NCBI GenBank assembly: GCA_002794775.1
Contig: NBAY01000132.1
Span: 1-64,000, forward strand
Length of the DNA: 64,000 bases
Origin: Porodaedalea pini
Lineage: Eukaryota > Basidiomycota > Agaricomycetes > Hymenochaetales > Hymenochaetaceae
Reading direction: 5' to 3'
The first letter of the stretch is position 1. The number at the start of each line of letters is the position of its first letter. This document shows positions 45,792 to 56,517 of this stretch, one piece after another. The position numbers and the translations under genes are program-made. The notes beneath the pieces are model-generated. The model made no database searches, was not told the origin of the DNA, and saw only the letters and a program-made list of their open reading frames with translations.

Positions 45792-47064
45792 TCATACGCT
45801 AGCATCCCAAATCATATCCCAGCCTGCCCATTTTGACGATGCATCGTCATCATCGCCTGGAAAAATCGCGCCCCAAGTAATCGCATAGTGCGCAAGGACG
45901 AGATCAAGCTCTTCTACCTCGTCTAGCATTTCGAGCTGCGAGATTCTGTCCATTTCAGGAGTCAGGTAAGTGAATGAATAGTAATAAATGAGAATAGGCG
46001 CACTTCTGAAGCTTCTCAGCGGGGATGCGTGCGCTCCTTATCTCCTTCAGCGTAAGGGCCTTTGAAAGCTTAAAATTATGTTCGGTGAAGCGTCGCGGAA
46101 GCAACTCCAAGGAGGGGTATGGCTCTGCACCAGGAAGCTCGACGCTTCGCGTCTAAAAGGGCGAAAAGATGAGTGCCCTACCAGCCCAAAGGACTTAAAG
46201 AAACAGAGTACCTTAAGGTTGGTCTTCATGACGCGCCCAAACGCGTCCTCGAGTCCAAACATCTCGTACACGATCGCTCCGAGGGGCGCCGACCCACGGA
46301 AGCAGTCCGTGAACCACGCAATTACAGCAGAGGATGCAGAAGGCTGCATGTATGCGAGGACACATTCAAAGAGGAGAAGCGTCGGCAGTTTGGGATCGAG
46401 AAGAGGTGATGACCCGTCCGTTGGTGCTGTTAGTAGGGGTGCGAGAGATGTCGATGGGCTTTTACGCAGATCAGCCGCGAGCAGTTCGTAAATAGGGGAG
46501 TGCAGAGACGTGCCTCCGTTACCTGAGATCGAGGTTGAGTATCTGAACATAGTGCATGAAGGCCATACATACCGAGAGATACATCCCCCGGCTCCCCTAG
46601 CATCGTGCTTAGTTCTTTATTCTTCTTGATCGCCATCGCCTTCTTGATCGTAATCTCCGGAAAGTCAATCTCAATATACTTCGCGAGATTCTTGCTATGG
46701 TCGCCATTCTATCTGCTGACCGCATGAACGAAAGAGTCCAAGGGAGCTTCATACGACGCACCGCAAGCCTCCAGAAACGAGTGTCGCTCCCTGCACCGAG
46801 ACTGACAATCTGGCACTGCTTTCCTTCAGAACTGCACAGCGCGATCCATGCATCAACGAGAAGGTCGATACTCTCGGACCGGATGTACGTTCCAATATTA
46901 ATCAGTGGGGGACGTGGCGGCTGCAGGTGCGCGCGCGGCACGAAGAGGTGCGCATAAGGATCGGGGAGATAACCCTTCTGCACGGCGGAGAGACGTGCGA
47001 GAGATGCATCGTTGTCAGTAGCACGAACCGGTGCATCAGCGTCTGGTTGTTTTGACGGAAACAT
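45792..47064 (-). CDS. PPM1: Leucine carboxyl methyltransferase 1, 350 aa
   Basis: Methylates the C-terminal leucine of the protein phosphatase 2A catalytic subunit using S-adenosylmethionine, which controls PP2A holoenzyme assembly. Exons (minus): 47064-46762, 46708-46573, 46522-46212, 46152-46004, 45945-45792; introns of 50-59 bp; 351 codons in total. The N-terminus contains VRATDNDASLARLSAVQKGYL, then VPRAHLQPPRPPLINIGTY. The SAM-binding motif VSLGAGSDTRFWRL (87-100) is followed by KYIEIDFPEIT and LFECVLAYM. The C-terminal HYAITWGAIF motif is near 320. Length and all motifs match the LCMT1/PPM1 family. It shares a short divergent promoter with TIM22. Confidence 0.95.
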
Positions 47065-47224
47065 GAAGGTACAGAGTAAAGAGTAGCTATCATACTCAAC
47101 GCGTCACGCTGCTTTAGTAACACATCGTGACCATTTCGGCGACACCGCGATGCCGAGGGTAGCTTGTCCCGAACCTCCAAGTTTCTTGCTTTGCTGAGAG
47201 GCCGCTGAGAGGTGTCGAGTTGCG
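47065..47224. promoter_or_regulatory. Bidirectional promoter, PPM1 / TIM22
   Basis: Only 160 bp separate the divergent start codons, so both 5' UTRs and core promoters must fit here. The region is GC-rich with no clear TATA box. Confidence 0.6.
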
Positions 47225-47883
47225 ATGCCATGGCCACCAGTAACACCGGTATTCGCCGCCGGGCAGGAACCGTTACCGCCTGGCATGACGGAGGAGGACC
47301 GAGCGCAAATTATGCAGACGAAAAAATATCAGGATTATATGGCTGCGGCTCCGGAGTCATGTCTCTTCAAGACCGGGATGGCAGGCGCTGCAGGTGTGTA
47401 GCTATATGTCGCGTTGCACGGTGGAACGTATGCTTACTGGTTTAATGCAGGTCTCGGTCTCGGCGCGTTCTTCTCGCTCATGTCCTCCTCGTTTGCGTAC
47501 GAAGACCCGTTGTTGCGCTCTCAGTCTCAATCAAATCTAAACACGACGCAGAAGGCCAGAGAGATTTTTAAGGACATGGGAAAGGGCATGTGGAGAAGTG
47601 GAAAAGGTTTTGGAAAAGTGGGAGCTTTGTTCGCAGGCTTAGAGTGCACTATAGAGGCGGTACGTGCTGCTGCGTCTTCATCGTGTTTTGTTTCTTAATC
47701 AAGTCTTCGCTCGCGAAGTATCGGGCAAAGAATGACATGGTGAATCCTGTGCTCGCAGGTTTCATTGCTGGCGGCATTCTGGCTCGAAACTCTGGTCCAA
47801 AAGCAGCATTCGGCGGCGGAGCCGCTTTCGCAGCATTTTCTGCTGCTATAGATCTCTTTCTTAAAAGAGAGTCATCGGAGTGA
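47225..47883 (+). CDS. TIM22: Mitochondrial inner-membrane translocase subunit Tim22, 180 aa
   Basis: Channel subunit of the TIM22 complex, which inserts carrier proteins into the inner mitochondrial membrane. Exons 47,225-47,393, 47,451-47,659 and 47,719-47,883; introns of 57 and 59 bp; 181 codons. It belongs to the Tim17/22/23 family: [10 protein letters not shown], a FAYEDPLL loop, [26 protein letters not shown], and a [17 protein letters not shown] repeat with glycine-rich TM segments. The cysteines at about 46 and 122 match the conserved disulfide pair of yeast Tim22. The acceptor at 47,718 was preferred over one at 47,703 because it gives the canonical EAYRAKND. The start was chosen as the first in-frame ATG. 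Confidence 0.94.
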
Positions 47884-48962
47884 GTGAAATGTTGTATCTA
47901 GGCTACATTGAAGACTGATTGGTTGCAATTTTGTCTAGTGATGACGATTAATAGTTCACACCTTACGACCCTACTTGCATTAATTTATTCAAGGCATCTA
48001 GATTCTCATATACCATTGTCTAATTATCTCTCGATCCCAACCCTTAAAATTCTCTCAGTTGGCAAAAGAGGCCGCTTCTGTCAAACTGGATCGTTCGAGT
48101 ACCGATTTCTGCTCGACTTTGACACTACCAATCGTCAACGAACAAAAACTCAACAAATGGACCTTCACAGATGGAAATTCGCCGTGCGCATTGAAAGGAA
48201 ACCCCTGCTTTGTATTTTCCGAAGTATAGTCAACCAACTCAGCGTTTCGAAGATTTGAGAACAGTCCTCAAGGTCAGTTTTTGCTTGATCGACGGGTTTA
48301 ATTTTACGGAAACCTGACATCCTTCTTTGACGCCCCATGAAGGCTGTCCTGCGCTTCGCACTAAGAATCAACGTCTTCGCATGGATCCTCGCTAGCTCTG
48401 TTGATGCTAGAATGGTGATCATGAACGAGTTTCGTCGGGAGATGATCTGCGCTTATCCAAAAAAGGAAGGCATTGTCGCACTTTGGCTTGCTTCATCATA
48501 ATTCTGCCTTGTACTCTCCGTGCAGCTCTCACGGGACAGGTCGACTACCTACTTTCTTTGTACTCTCACCATGAAAGTGGCTTCCGTGCCTTCTCGTTCG
48601 TGAAGGATACGAAAACTCCGAACAAGGTAACTAGTCAGGCCAACGTAAGACAATGCGACGCGTGGTCGTGGCCGGTTTCAGCGGGAAAACTGGCAAAAAA
48701 GAGAGAAGGAAGAACATTTGCGTCTTATTCTTGCATGCAGTATATAAAGAAGTAGGTTGGAGTTGCACGACAGGCTATCGTTGATCGAACACCCCACCTC
48801 TAGTGTCTCCGTTTGTTGTATCCGCCCCTTTGCTTCCTCTCTTTTACGACTCTCTTTAGCGGAATTCGGGCTTGCTCATACTCCTCTCTAATCATAGATA
48901 ATACATCGCTTTTGGCCTCAGCAACCTTCCAAATTCTCTTTCTGAACCCAAACTCTACAATC
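47884..48962. other. Intergenic; TATA box
   Basis: No firm gene. A plus-strand ATG at 48,337 opens a 53-codon frame with a signal-peptide-like start (MKAVLRFALRINVFAWILASS), but there is no further support. A TATA box (TATATAAAG, 48,741-48,749) probably serves the small gene at 48,963. Confidence 0.35.
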
Positions 48963-49398
48963 ATGAACACTCGTGCCACCATGTTTACTTTGTTCGCGCT
49001 CGTCATCGCGGGTATGCTCTTCTCCTCTGCGTCGGCGGAGCTTGGAGCTTACAATACGTACTTGTTTTCCTTTCCGTAGCGTCCGCCGCTCCTAGTCCAT
49101 CCCCCATTGACGCAGATACTGCGAACGTCATCGCGGTAAACGACAACCTCGCTTGCTCGTCCGGCTCGTGTAATACTACTGTCAGTAACTATCCCCATTT
49201 TCGCTTTCCAAGCCACTCTCCGCGCATTGAAGACAGACTAGCTGATCCTCCCTGTCGTTCTTCCAGATTGCCGAGACAAATGCGACAAACTCCACACCAG
49301 CCACGTACCCGAGTGCAGCATCGGCGCTCCAGGATGCCTGGTCACCGTTCACTTTCCTCGCTGTCGGAGGGCTGGCTCTCTCCACCGGCATGCTTTGA
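48963..49398 (+). CDS. Small secreted, possibly GPI-anchored protein, 93 aa
   Basis: Exons 48,963-49,011, 49,082..(first base 49,080)-49,180 and 49,267-49,398; introns of 68 and 86 bp; 94 codons. A signal peptide (MNTRATMFTLFALVIAASA) leads to a short mature chain APSPSPIDADTANVIAVNDN with two cysteines in LACSSGSC and potential N-glycosylation sites (N-T-T, N-A-T, N-S-T). The C-terminus (FTFLAVGGLALSTGML) is hydrophobic and ends the protein, as in GPI-signal sequences. No family was recognised. It is probably a cell-surface or wall protein. The first intron could be read differently, but the long open version hits a stop. Confidence 0.65.
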
Positions 49399-49875
49399 GC
49401 CAATCGTATTGATTATATTCTATGTGTTTATTGCCAACCTCCACGTATTACTACGCTCCTTGATTCTTTCATCATCATCATCATTAGTATTTCCGTAATT
49501 GCATATGATTATTTGGACAAGCTACTGTTTTCAGATTAATCTATAAGAGCGTGCGCAAATCGTTTGAATTCCCCGTTATTCCGTTTTTGTGTCCACCTAG
49601 TCTGACTCTGTGTTGTACTATAAGACTATACGTGTTGTATGTATAATATGAGACCAAGAACGTTTAAACTCTTTGGAATGGCCAAAGATATCAACACAAA
49701 CCTAGAAGACTCGAAAGACGACAGATGGTGGTGCATGACAAATAGGTTGGAAAAAAAAGCTGAAGGGAAACTGGAGAAGCACTTGAAATAGGCGGATACA
49801 GGTAACAAAACACAATGGCCGTGTATATCGACCATAGGAATATATACACAGTGACGGTACAAAGCCTGGCTTGAC
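49399..49875. other. Intergenic
   Basis: 3' flank of the small secreted protein gene and 3' flank of the first DUF6534 gene. AT-rich, with no coding or repeat signal noted. Confidence 0.4.
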
Positions 49876-52004
49876 TCACGCGAGCCGAGGTATGCTTAGG
49901 GCCGTCCCGTCCTTACCATCAATGGAGGACGAATACGATAATTTGGGACTTTTGTCTGGGCTGGCGGCTCTTTCCATTTCTCCGTCGCTGTGATGAATTG
50001 TCCGCTCGACATGTATATGTACCTTTCATGTCTTTCTTTAGACGGTGGTGGCATAAGAATATGGGCTTAGTAGTGGCGTACTTTGACATCACCGACAGAG
50101 GTTGTTTGGCCTTCTGCGAGGCTGTCAGCGTTAGAGAGGCCGAGTACATCGCTGCCAACTGCGTTGGAGACCGGCGGAGAACGGATGTGCGGCTGCAGAC
50201 AAGAGATTAAGAATCGAATGTCCACGTCGTACAACGAAGGTACTCACAGCATGACGCCTGAAACGGGGTTGCGTGTGTCCATCGACAGAAAGATGGACCG
50301 CTAAGGGATAACTGTCATCCCGTTTCTTGAGCGCATCCCTCGAATTGAGAGTCGCGAGCAACGAGTTGACATAACCTACCGTTGGTCAAAGAAGTTAGCG
50401 AGAATTACGGAAAAGGATATGATAACCTCACACTTAGCAATGATGAAATGAAGCGAAAGGAAGAGGAAATTATGTGGCATTGTCGCAGCCTGAATATGAA
50501 TTAAGCACGACATACGCCGGGAGGGGGGGAGGGGGCAGCGAACATGCACTTACAAAAAGCATGGCAAGCATAGACGCGAACGTGGATAACAGTCCATTGC
50601 TGATGGTGTACATGAGCAATCGATGGATAATATCGTCCATGCTGTAAAGCGAACCTCGTCAACAGCGAACGTTGGCCGAAGAAATGCTCTTACCTGGAAT
50701 AGCCCGTGCGGCTAATTTGCAGATAATAGCACAATGCTGATGTGAGCAGAATGTCGATGACACATGAGAAAGCCAGTCCGAAAGTGAATAACCACTGAGG
50801 AGATCGTCTGTTTGAGTATAGACGCAGAAAACTAATGAATTTCTTACACGAAACTCCTTGATGAACAAGGAGAAATGCTTAAGCCGAATCCTGAATAAGA
50901 AACAGCTTAGCGTGAAGAGTACCTCAGATCGTTATTGACATACATCTCAACTGTTGTCGCTACACGGAAATTGGTAAGTTTCAATGGGAATGATGCGATA
51001 GATTTAAGCAGAAAGCCGCACACCTAGAGAAGATCCTAAACGAACAGTGGCCATAAAGGTCTGGCGTCGAAGTTAGTTATTGATTCCACCAAAGTCTTGA
51101 AGTACGTACCATGAGGAGAGCCAAGTAAATGTTACGTTTACTGACTGGATGAGAAGAATGAGTGCGAGTCCTGTTCAGTAATTGAAAAATACGGACGTCG
51201 CCAGACGCGGTGAGTAAAGAACCTGATTTCAAATGGCATTACAATAAGTTACATAGAATCGTACCGGATTTTAACAAAGCTAGACTTGCTAAACGGAACT
51301 CACATTTGCACTGTAAATGTGATAAATCCGGTGACAGCGATGCTGGCCTTAAAATAGAAGCGAGCAATATCGTCAAATAAAGCAGAGCATAAAAGTGCAA
51401 CAAACCCTCACACCAACAGTCCTGCAGAACGTACGTTGAAACGCCTGAACAATTTTGCTAGGGCAGAAAGAACTACTTACCAGATCAGATGATCCAACGT
51501 CTGAAGATTTCCCCAGCCTAACACCAGGTAGTGCCACATTCCTTGGCAGATGAATATCGTATGAATGAAGTCCATAGCACTGGCAGGGCCAGACATATTA
51601 ACTGCTGAGTACAGCCTATCACCGACTGAACGCACCAAACTGCAAGAACCTGGCGACATGTCAGGCGTCAACGAATATTCGCATCTAGCGAGTTCGATGA
51701 GGTACTCACCGTCGACCTCATTAGCCGTGAATCCTTTTTTCGATACTGTCGAAAATAGTGATAGGCTTGGAGCGTGCCAATTCCTGAAAAACTGGAAGAA
51801 AGCCGGTCGGTGCAACATGTCGAGGCGAGGTCCCGAAATGTCAGTTGACGTACAAAATGGGAGCGAGTTACGAATGCAAGGACGGACGACCTCGAAGTGT
51901 CAGAATTGAATCCGTATTCCGCAAGAGGGTGGCACGTACGAGACGGAAATGATACAGCCGATGAACATTGCGCCGAACGTTAATCGCAAATCTGCAGTTG
52001 CCAT
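49876..52004 (-). CDS. DUF6534-type multi-TM protein, tandem copy 1
   Basis: Predicted seven-TM fungal membrane protein of unknown function. The gene is cut into about a dozen short exons. Exon 1 (52,004-51,940) encodes MATADLRLTFGAMFIGCIISV; exon 2 (51,791-51,710) encodes GIGTLQAYHYFRQYRKKDS. Later exons give DFIHTIFICQGMWHYLVLGWG, SIAVTGFITFTVQ, FFTHRVWR, SKRNIYLALLM, MDDIIHRLLMYTISNG and MPHNFLFLSLHFIIAK. The family's C-terminal block (YVNSLLATLNSRDALK) follows. The last exon (after an intron ending near 50,011) encodes VHIHVERTIHHSDGE.. and stops at 49,876. I did not trace every exon. No inactivating change was found in those I read. Confidence 0.78.
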
Positions 52005-53389
52005 CGTGCAGCTTTCAACGAAAAAGACGATAGCGAGTAAAGGAAAAGAGGGAGGGTCTTGAACTGGAGAGACAAGTGTGTGAAGCGGGAAGGCAACAAT
52101 TTAAAAGGTAAGTATACTTACCTATAAACTTGCATATCGTAACGCTGATATTCTCGAGAATAGAAGCAGCCGAAGAAGCTTAGAAGCTAATGCGAGAGTC
52201 GGGAGAGTCCGGGATCATGACACGAGGCCCTCACTGCATGGTGATTGCAAATGGAAGAAGGGGAAACAAATCGATTTCGCTTCTCGACCAATCCATATTT
52301 GATAGCATCCGCAGTTTTCCACACAAAGGGTCAGTCGGAAGCAGAGCTTTTCATAGCGTCAGGAGCATAAGGTAGAAAAGGAACCAATCACGCTATAATC
52401 ACAGCTTTTTGTGGGATTATCCATTCAGAGGCGAGCGCTGCGAGCTTCGCGATCAAGATTGCCGAAGCTGATCACCCCGCACCTCGAAGGGAAAAGACAC
52501 GGCAAGATACACATGTACAGGCAAAAATTTTCAACTTCTTTGGCAGAACGTCAGGATTGCTCGATTCGTACCAAAACAAGCAAAGATGCGAATACGGTGT
52601 GATGCCTTAAAACTTTACAGCGGCGATCTAGCACCCGTGCATAGTCTTAAACCGGTTTCGCTGATGTGTGAATAGGGGCGACTACGGTCGGCATGGCTCT
52701 GCGTGTCTTGGAAGGTGTGTATCTTCGGCGATGGTTGTCAAATCCTTGAGAAAGTGAAGCTAGAAACATCAAGCTCTTCAACGTGCTGTGCTATATTAAA
52801 GCCTTTTCGCTTTAGCAGATATCAAGATACGTTAAGGGACGATAAAAAATAATCATGTAATTTACCATCAAGAGCGTCTATCCGCGTCCTTACAGAGAAA
52901 AGGAAGGAATGCTAAATATCTGAGTAAATTCACGGCAGGACAGTTGTAAAACTGAAAGTGGGCTGCAGATACGCACGCCCGCAAAGGCCCACTTGTGAGA
53001 AAGTGCCCATGAAGCGTGTCGAGCTCACACTCGACGTCCAGCAAAACAGGTTCTCTTTGCCAGCAAGGAACACCGCTATGGATGGCAGTACCACATATGA
53101 CGGCTTCATCAGACTTCGAAGCTCCTTGCAACTGAAGGACTCCTTGAGGAGTTGCTGAACCTTCAGAACATATGTAGAACCACACCAGAACGACCACGTC
53201 AATCTCGTCCTTCTTGACACTAGCGTCTTTGGAGACCTGTTCAACAGACTTTACGGTCTTAATAAGAGGTCCATCTTGAGCTCCTCGAACTTAGCGCAGG
53301 CGAAGATCTTGAAGCTCGTTGCCGTTATTGAACAACTCGACCTCGAGGACTGGCGACTGGTAGTACGTGATTAATATTGACACGCAAAT
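52005..53389. other. Duplicated upstream region and possible coding relic
   Basis: Upstream DNA of copy 1. Blocks at about 52,190-52,300 and 52,560-52,760 resemble those at about 56,740-56,900 and 57,220-57,400, so the duplication unit included the promoter. At 53,166-53,376 the plus strand reads a protein-like open stretch (..VLLDTSVFGDLFNRLYGLNK.., ending EDWRLVVRD-stop) with no start or family match. It is probably a gene relic. Confidence 0.4.
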
Positions 53390-53390
53390 A

Positions 53391-54063
53391 CAGGTGGTTC
53401 TCAAAAGTCTTCGGCCCCCCTGTTTAAGGAAAGTGATTCGCATTGCTTAATCTGGTAGGCAACCGTGTGAACTCAACCTTCGTGTCGCGACACTCGTAGT
53501 CCTCCTCCTCAGTGTGCACACAAAATGGACAAAAAAAATTAGATGCGCTTCTCTATATGCTGAAATTTTGTACAAATGATAAGGATACAATATATACTGT
53601 ATAAATTATGCAAGAATTTATACAGCCAACTCTCTCTGGACTAGGCATCGCGGAATTCCAAGTTTTTTGCCCAAGTTCTTGAGAGGCATGAAGCGGTGGG
53701 TTAGAGCATAGTGAATGAGGATCTCGTGCATCATCGCATCGAGCTTCTTTGGTCGTCCTTTCCGTTGTCGGTTGGATGTCGAGCCATTAACCAGCCATTT
53801 CTTCCATATTGACTGGGCTGTCATCCGGGGCACGGCTTCAAGCTTGGCAGCACAACGTATACTAGCACCAGCACGTATAGCACCAATAATACGGTTTTTT
53901 TTTGGTGAGTCAAGCTGTAGGCGGGCCATGTAGAGGCATCAGACGCAACGACGACAGACTACAGACAACATGTACGTCGCGACACGAAGGTTGAGTTCAC
54001 ACGGTTGCCTACCAGATTAAGCAATGCGAATCACTTTCCTTGAGATTCAATGAGAACCACCTG
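53391..54063 (-). mobile_element. Tc1/mariner-like MITE with partial transposase, 673 bp
   Basis: Long terminal inverted repeats of about 100 bp: the outer 13 bp (CAGGTGGTTCTCA) match. A short unmatched spacer follows, then a nearly perfect 65-bp block (AAGTGATTCGCATTGCTTAA.. to CGTGTCGCGAC). TA dinucleotides flank both ends (53,389-90 and 54,064-65). The only gene is the 103-aa frame on the minus strand. Confidence 0.9.
53618..53929 (-). CDS. Stand-alone Tc1-type DNA-binding domain, 103 aa
   Basis: Open frame from ATG at 53,929. It matches only the N-terminal bipartite helix-turn-helix of Tc1/mariner transposases. First HTH: IIGAIRAGASIRCAAKLEAVPRM. A GRPKK basic hook follows. Second HTH: MPLKNLGKKLGIPRCLVQREL. 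The DDE catalytic domain is absent, and the frame stops inside the element. Known truncated transposases of this kind (for example the KP protein of P elements) repress transposition. Whether this one is made is unknown. Confidence 0.7.
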   Translation of the reverse strand: MARLQLDSPKKNRIIGAIRAGASIRCAAKLEAVPRMTAQSIWKKWLVNGSTSNRQRKGRPKKLDAMMHEILIHYALTHRFMPLKNLGKKLGIPRCLVQRELAV

Positions 54064-54424
54064 TATTTAAACGTGTGATCCGATCTTTGAAAGTATGCAA
54101 TCACAAGTCGTTGGATCCCACATTATTTCCATATTAGCTTTGTATCGTTGGACTCCGTATTATACTTAATTACATTGTATAGTATGAGGCTGATACTTTT
54201 AAGTCTTTTGAATGACAGAAAATATCAAAACGAGCACAGAACACATTGAAAAACAGGCAATAGAGCATGATAGATAAATGGGAAAACAAACAAGGACCGG
54301 AGAAACTGAAAAGGCAGACGAAAAAAGGTTATAAAACACAGTGGACGAGTATGATAATTAAAGAAATATGTGTCGCTAACGAGTCTGAGTTGACTCAGGT
54401 TAGCCTAGGAAGGTTAAGGGACGC

Positions 54425-56517
54425 CTAGTCCTTACGCCCGACGGGGGACAGGTACGGTGTCTTAAAGCTTTTGTCTATGCTGACCTCTCTTTCGATTTCT
54501 TCGTCGCTGTGATGGATAGTTCGCTCGACATGCACATGCACCTTTCATGTTTCTCGTTAGACGGCGCGAGAAACGACAGGTTGAACGTGAAGTCAAAGGC
54601 GTACTTTGACATCGCCAACGGAGGGTGTCCGGCCTTCTGTGAGGCTGTTGATATCAGAGAGGGCAAGACCATCGTTATTATGCTCGTTGGAATCTGGTGG
54701 AGAACGGGCTTGCGGCTTCACGCAGAAGGTTAGAATAAACGTTCACGCGTTAAATGGAAGAGAATTACCGGATAACGCCTGAAACGGGGCTGAGAGTGTC
54801 CATCGACAGAAATGTGGACCGCCAAAGGAAGGCTGTCATCCCTTTTCCTGAGCGCATCCCTTGAATTAAGGGTCGCGAGTAGCGAGTTCACATAACCTTG
54901 CATTGATAAAAGTTGTCAGCAAAGGATTACGAGTAAGGCCACTGGCATACATTTAGCAATAATGAAATGGAGCGCAATGAAGAGATAGTTGTGAGACAGT
55001 GCTATGGCCTGAAGATAATTTAAGTATGAGGTATGGAGAGGCGGTGAAAGGCTCTTACAAAAATCATAGCGAGCAGAGACGCGAATGTAGTCAAAAAACC
55101 GTTGCCAATGGTGTATATAAGTAAACGATGAATAATGTCATCCACACTGCAGAGTAATTTTCATCAACGGAGGACATCGATTCAAGAATGAGCACACCTT
55201 GAATAACCTGTGCGGTTAACTCGCAGATAGAAGCACAATGATAATGTGAGCAAGCAATCGATGATACACGACAATGCTAGGCCGAAAGTGAATAGCCACT
55301 AAAGGAATCGTCTGTTTTGAATGAAAAAGAGATGAGTCATAGACTACTTACACGAAACTCTTTAATGAACAAAGAGAACAGATCAAGTTTAAACCTAGAT
55401 GTGATATAGCTTAGTGTGACGACCCCCATACACACTGCCGACATACATCTCAATAGCTGTTGCTACAGAGATTGTTAACTTCACGGGCAAGTATATGATA
55501 GTGAGCAGATATCAGCATACCAAGAGCAGATCCCAAACGAACGATGGCCATAATAGTCTTGGATATAGCTCAGGAATCAACTCCACCAGAAGTGTTGGAG
55601 AAGTACGCACGATGAGGAGAGCCAAGTAAATGTTGCGTTTACTGACTGAACAAGAAGAGTGAGTGAGTGTCCTAATGTGTAATCGAATAAAGCTTACATA
55701 GCCAGACGCGATGGGCAAAGAACCTGAATTTATTTGGCGTCACAATAAATTACCTAGAGTCATTAAACACAACTTACATTTGCACTGTGAACGTTATTAA
55801 TCCGGTGACCGCGATGCTGGCCTTAGAACAGAAGCAAGAAGAATCGTCAAGCAGAGCAGAGGCATGAAGAATATAATGAACCCTTACCCCCACGGTCCTG
55901 AGAGCATAGTTGAAATAAGCAAACTATCTCGCTAAAACAGACAGAGAAAATACTAGCCAGATCAGGTGGTCCAACTCGAGGAGATCCCCCCACCTTATAA
56001 CTAAATAGTGCCACATTCCTTGACAGATCAATATCGAATGAACGAAGTCCATAATCCTGACAGGCCAGGCATATTAACTACTGAGTATGGCCTATCACGG
56101 GCTGAACGCACCAAACTGCAAGAACCTGGAGACAACGCGGACATCAGCACATATGCGCACAATGCTGCAATCTAGCGAGATCAGTAGAGTACTCACTGTT
56201 GAACTGATTAATCCCGAATCCCTTTTTCGATACTGCATAAAGTACTGATACGTTTGGAGAGTGCCAATACCGGATAATCTAAGGCCCGTCAGTCGGTGTA
56301 GCATTAGTTTGCGTTTGAACGAGTCGAAGTGAAGTCCCAATATCGGTTGGGGTGTAGAAAGAGAGCAAATTGAGAGGCGATTGCGTATCGGAGGGTGGAG
56401 GGCCGCGAAGCGTCAGGACTGGGCCTAAATTTCGTGACAAAGGGACACGCACGAGACGGATATAACACAGCCAATGAACATTGCGCCGAACGTCAATCGC
56501 AAATCCACAGCCGTCAT
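54425..56517 (-). CDS. DUF6534-type multi-TM protein, tandem copy 2
   Basis: Starts at ATG 56,517 with MTAVDLRLTFGAMFIGCVISV. The second exon carries SGIGTLQTYQYFMQYRKRDS. The following exons match copies 1 and 3, with the same intron positions. The C-terminal block includes YVNSLLATLNSRDALRKRD, and the last exon encodes VHVHVERTIHHSDEEIE, stopping at 54,425. It encodes a predicted seven-TM membrane protein of unknown role. All key splice sites inspected (GT..AG) are present. I did not trace every exon. Confidence 0.75.
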
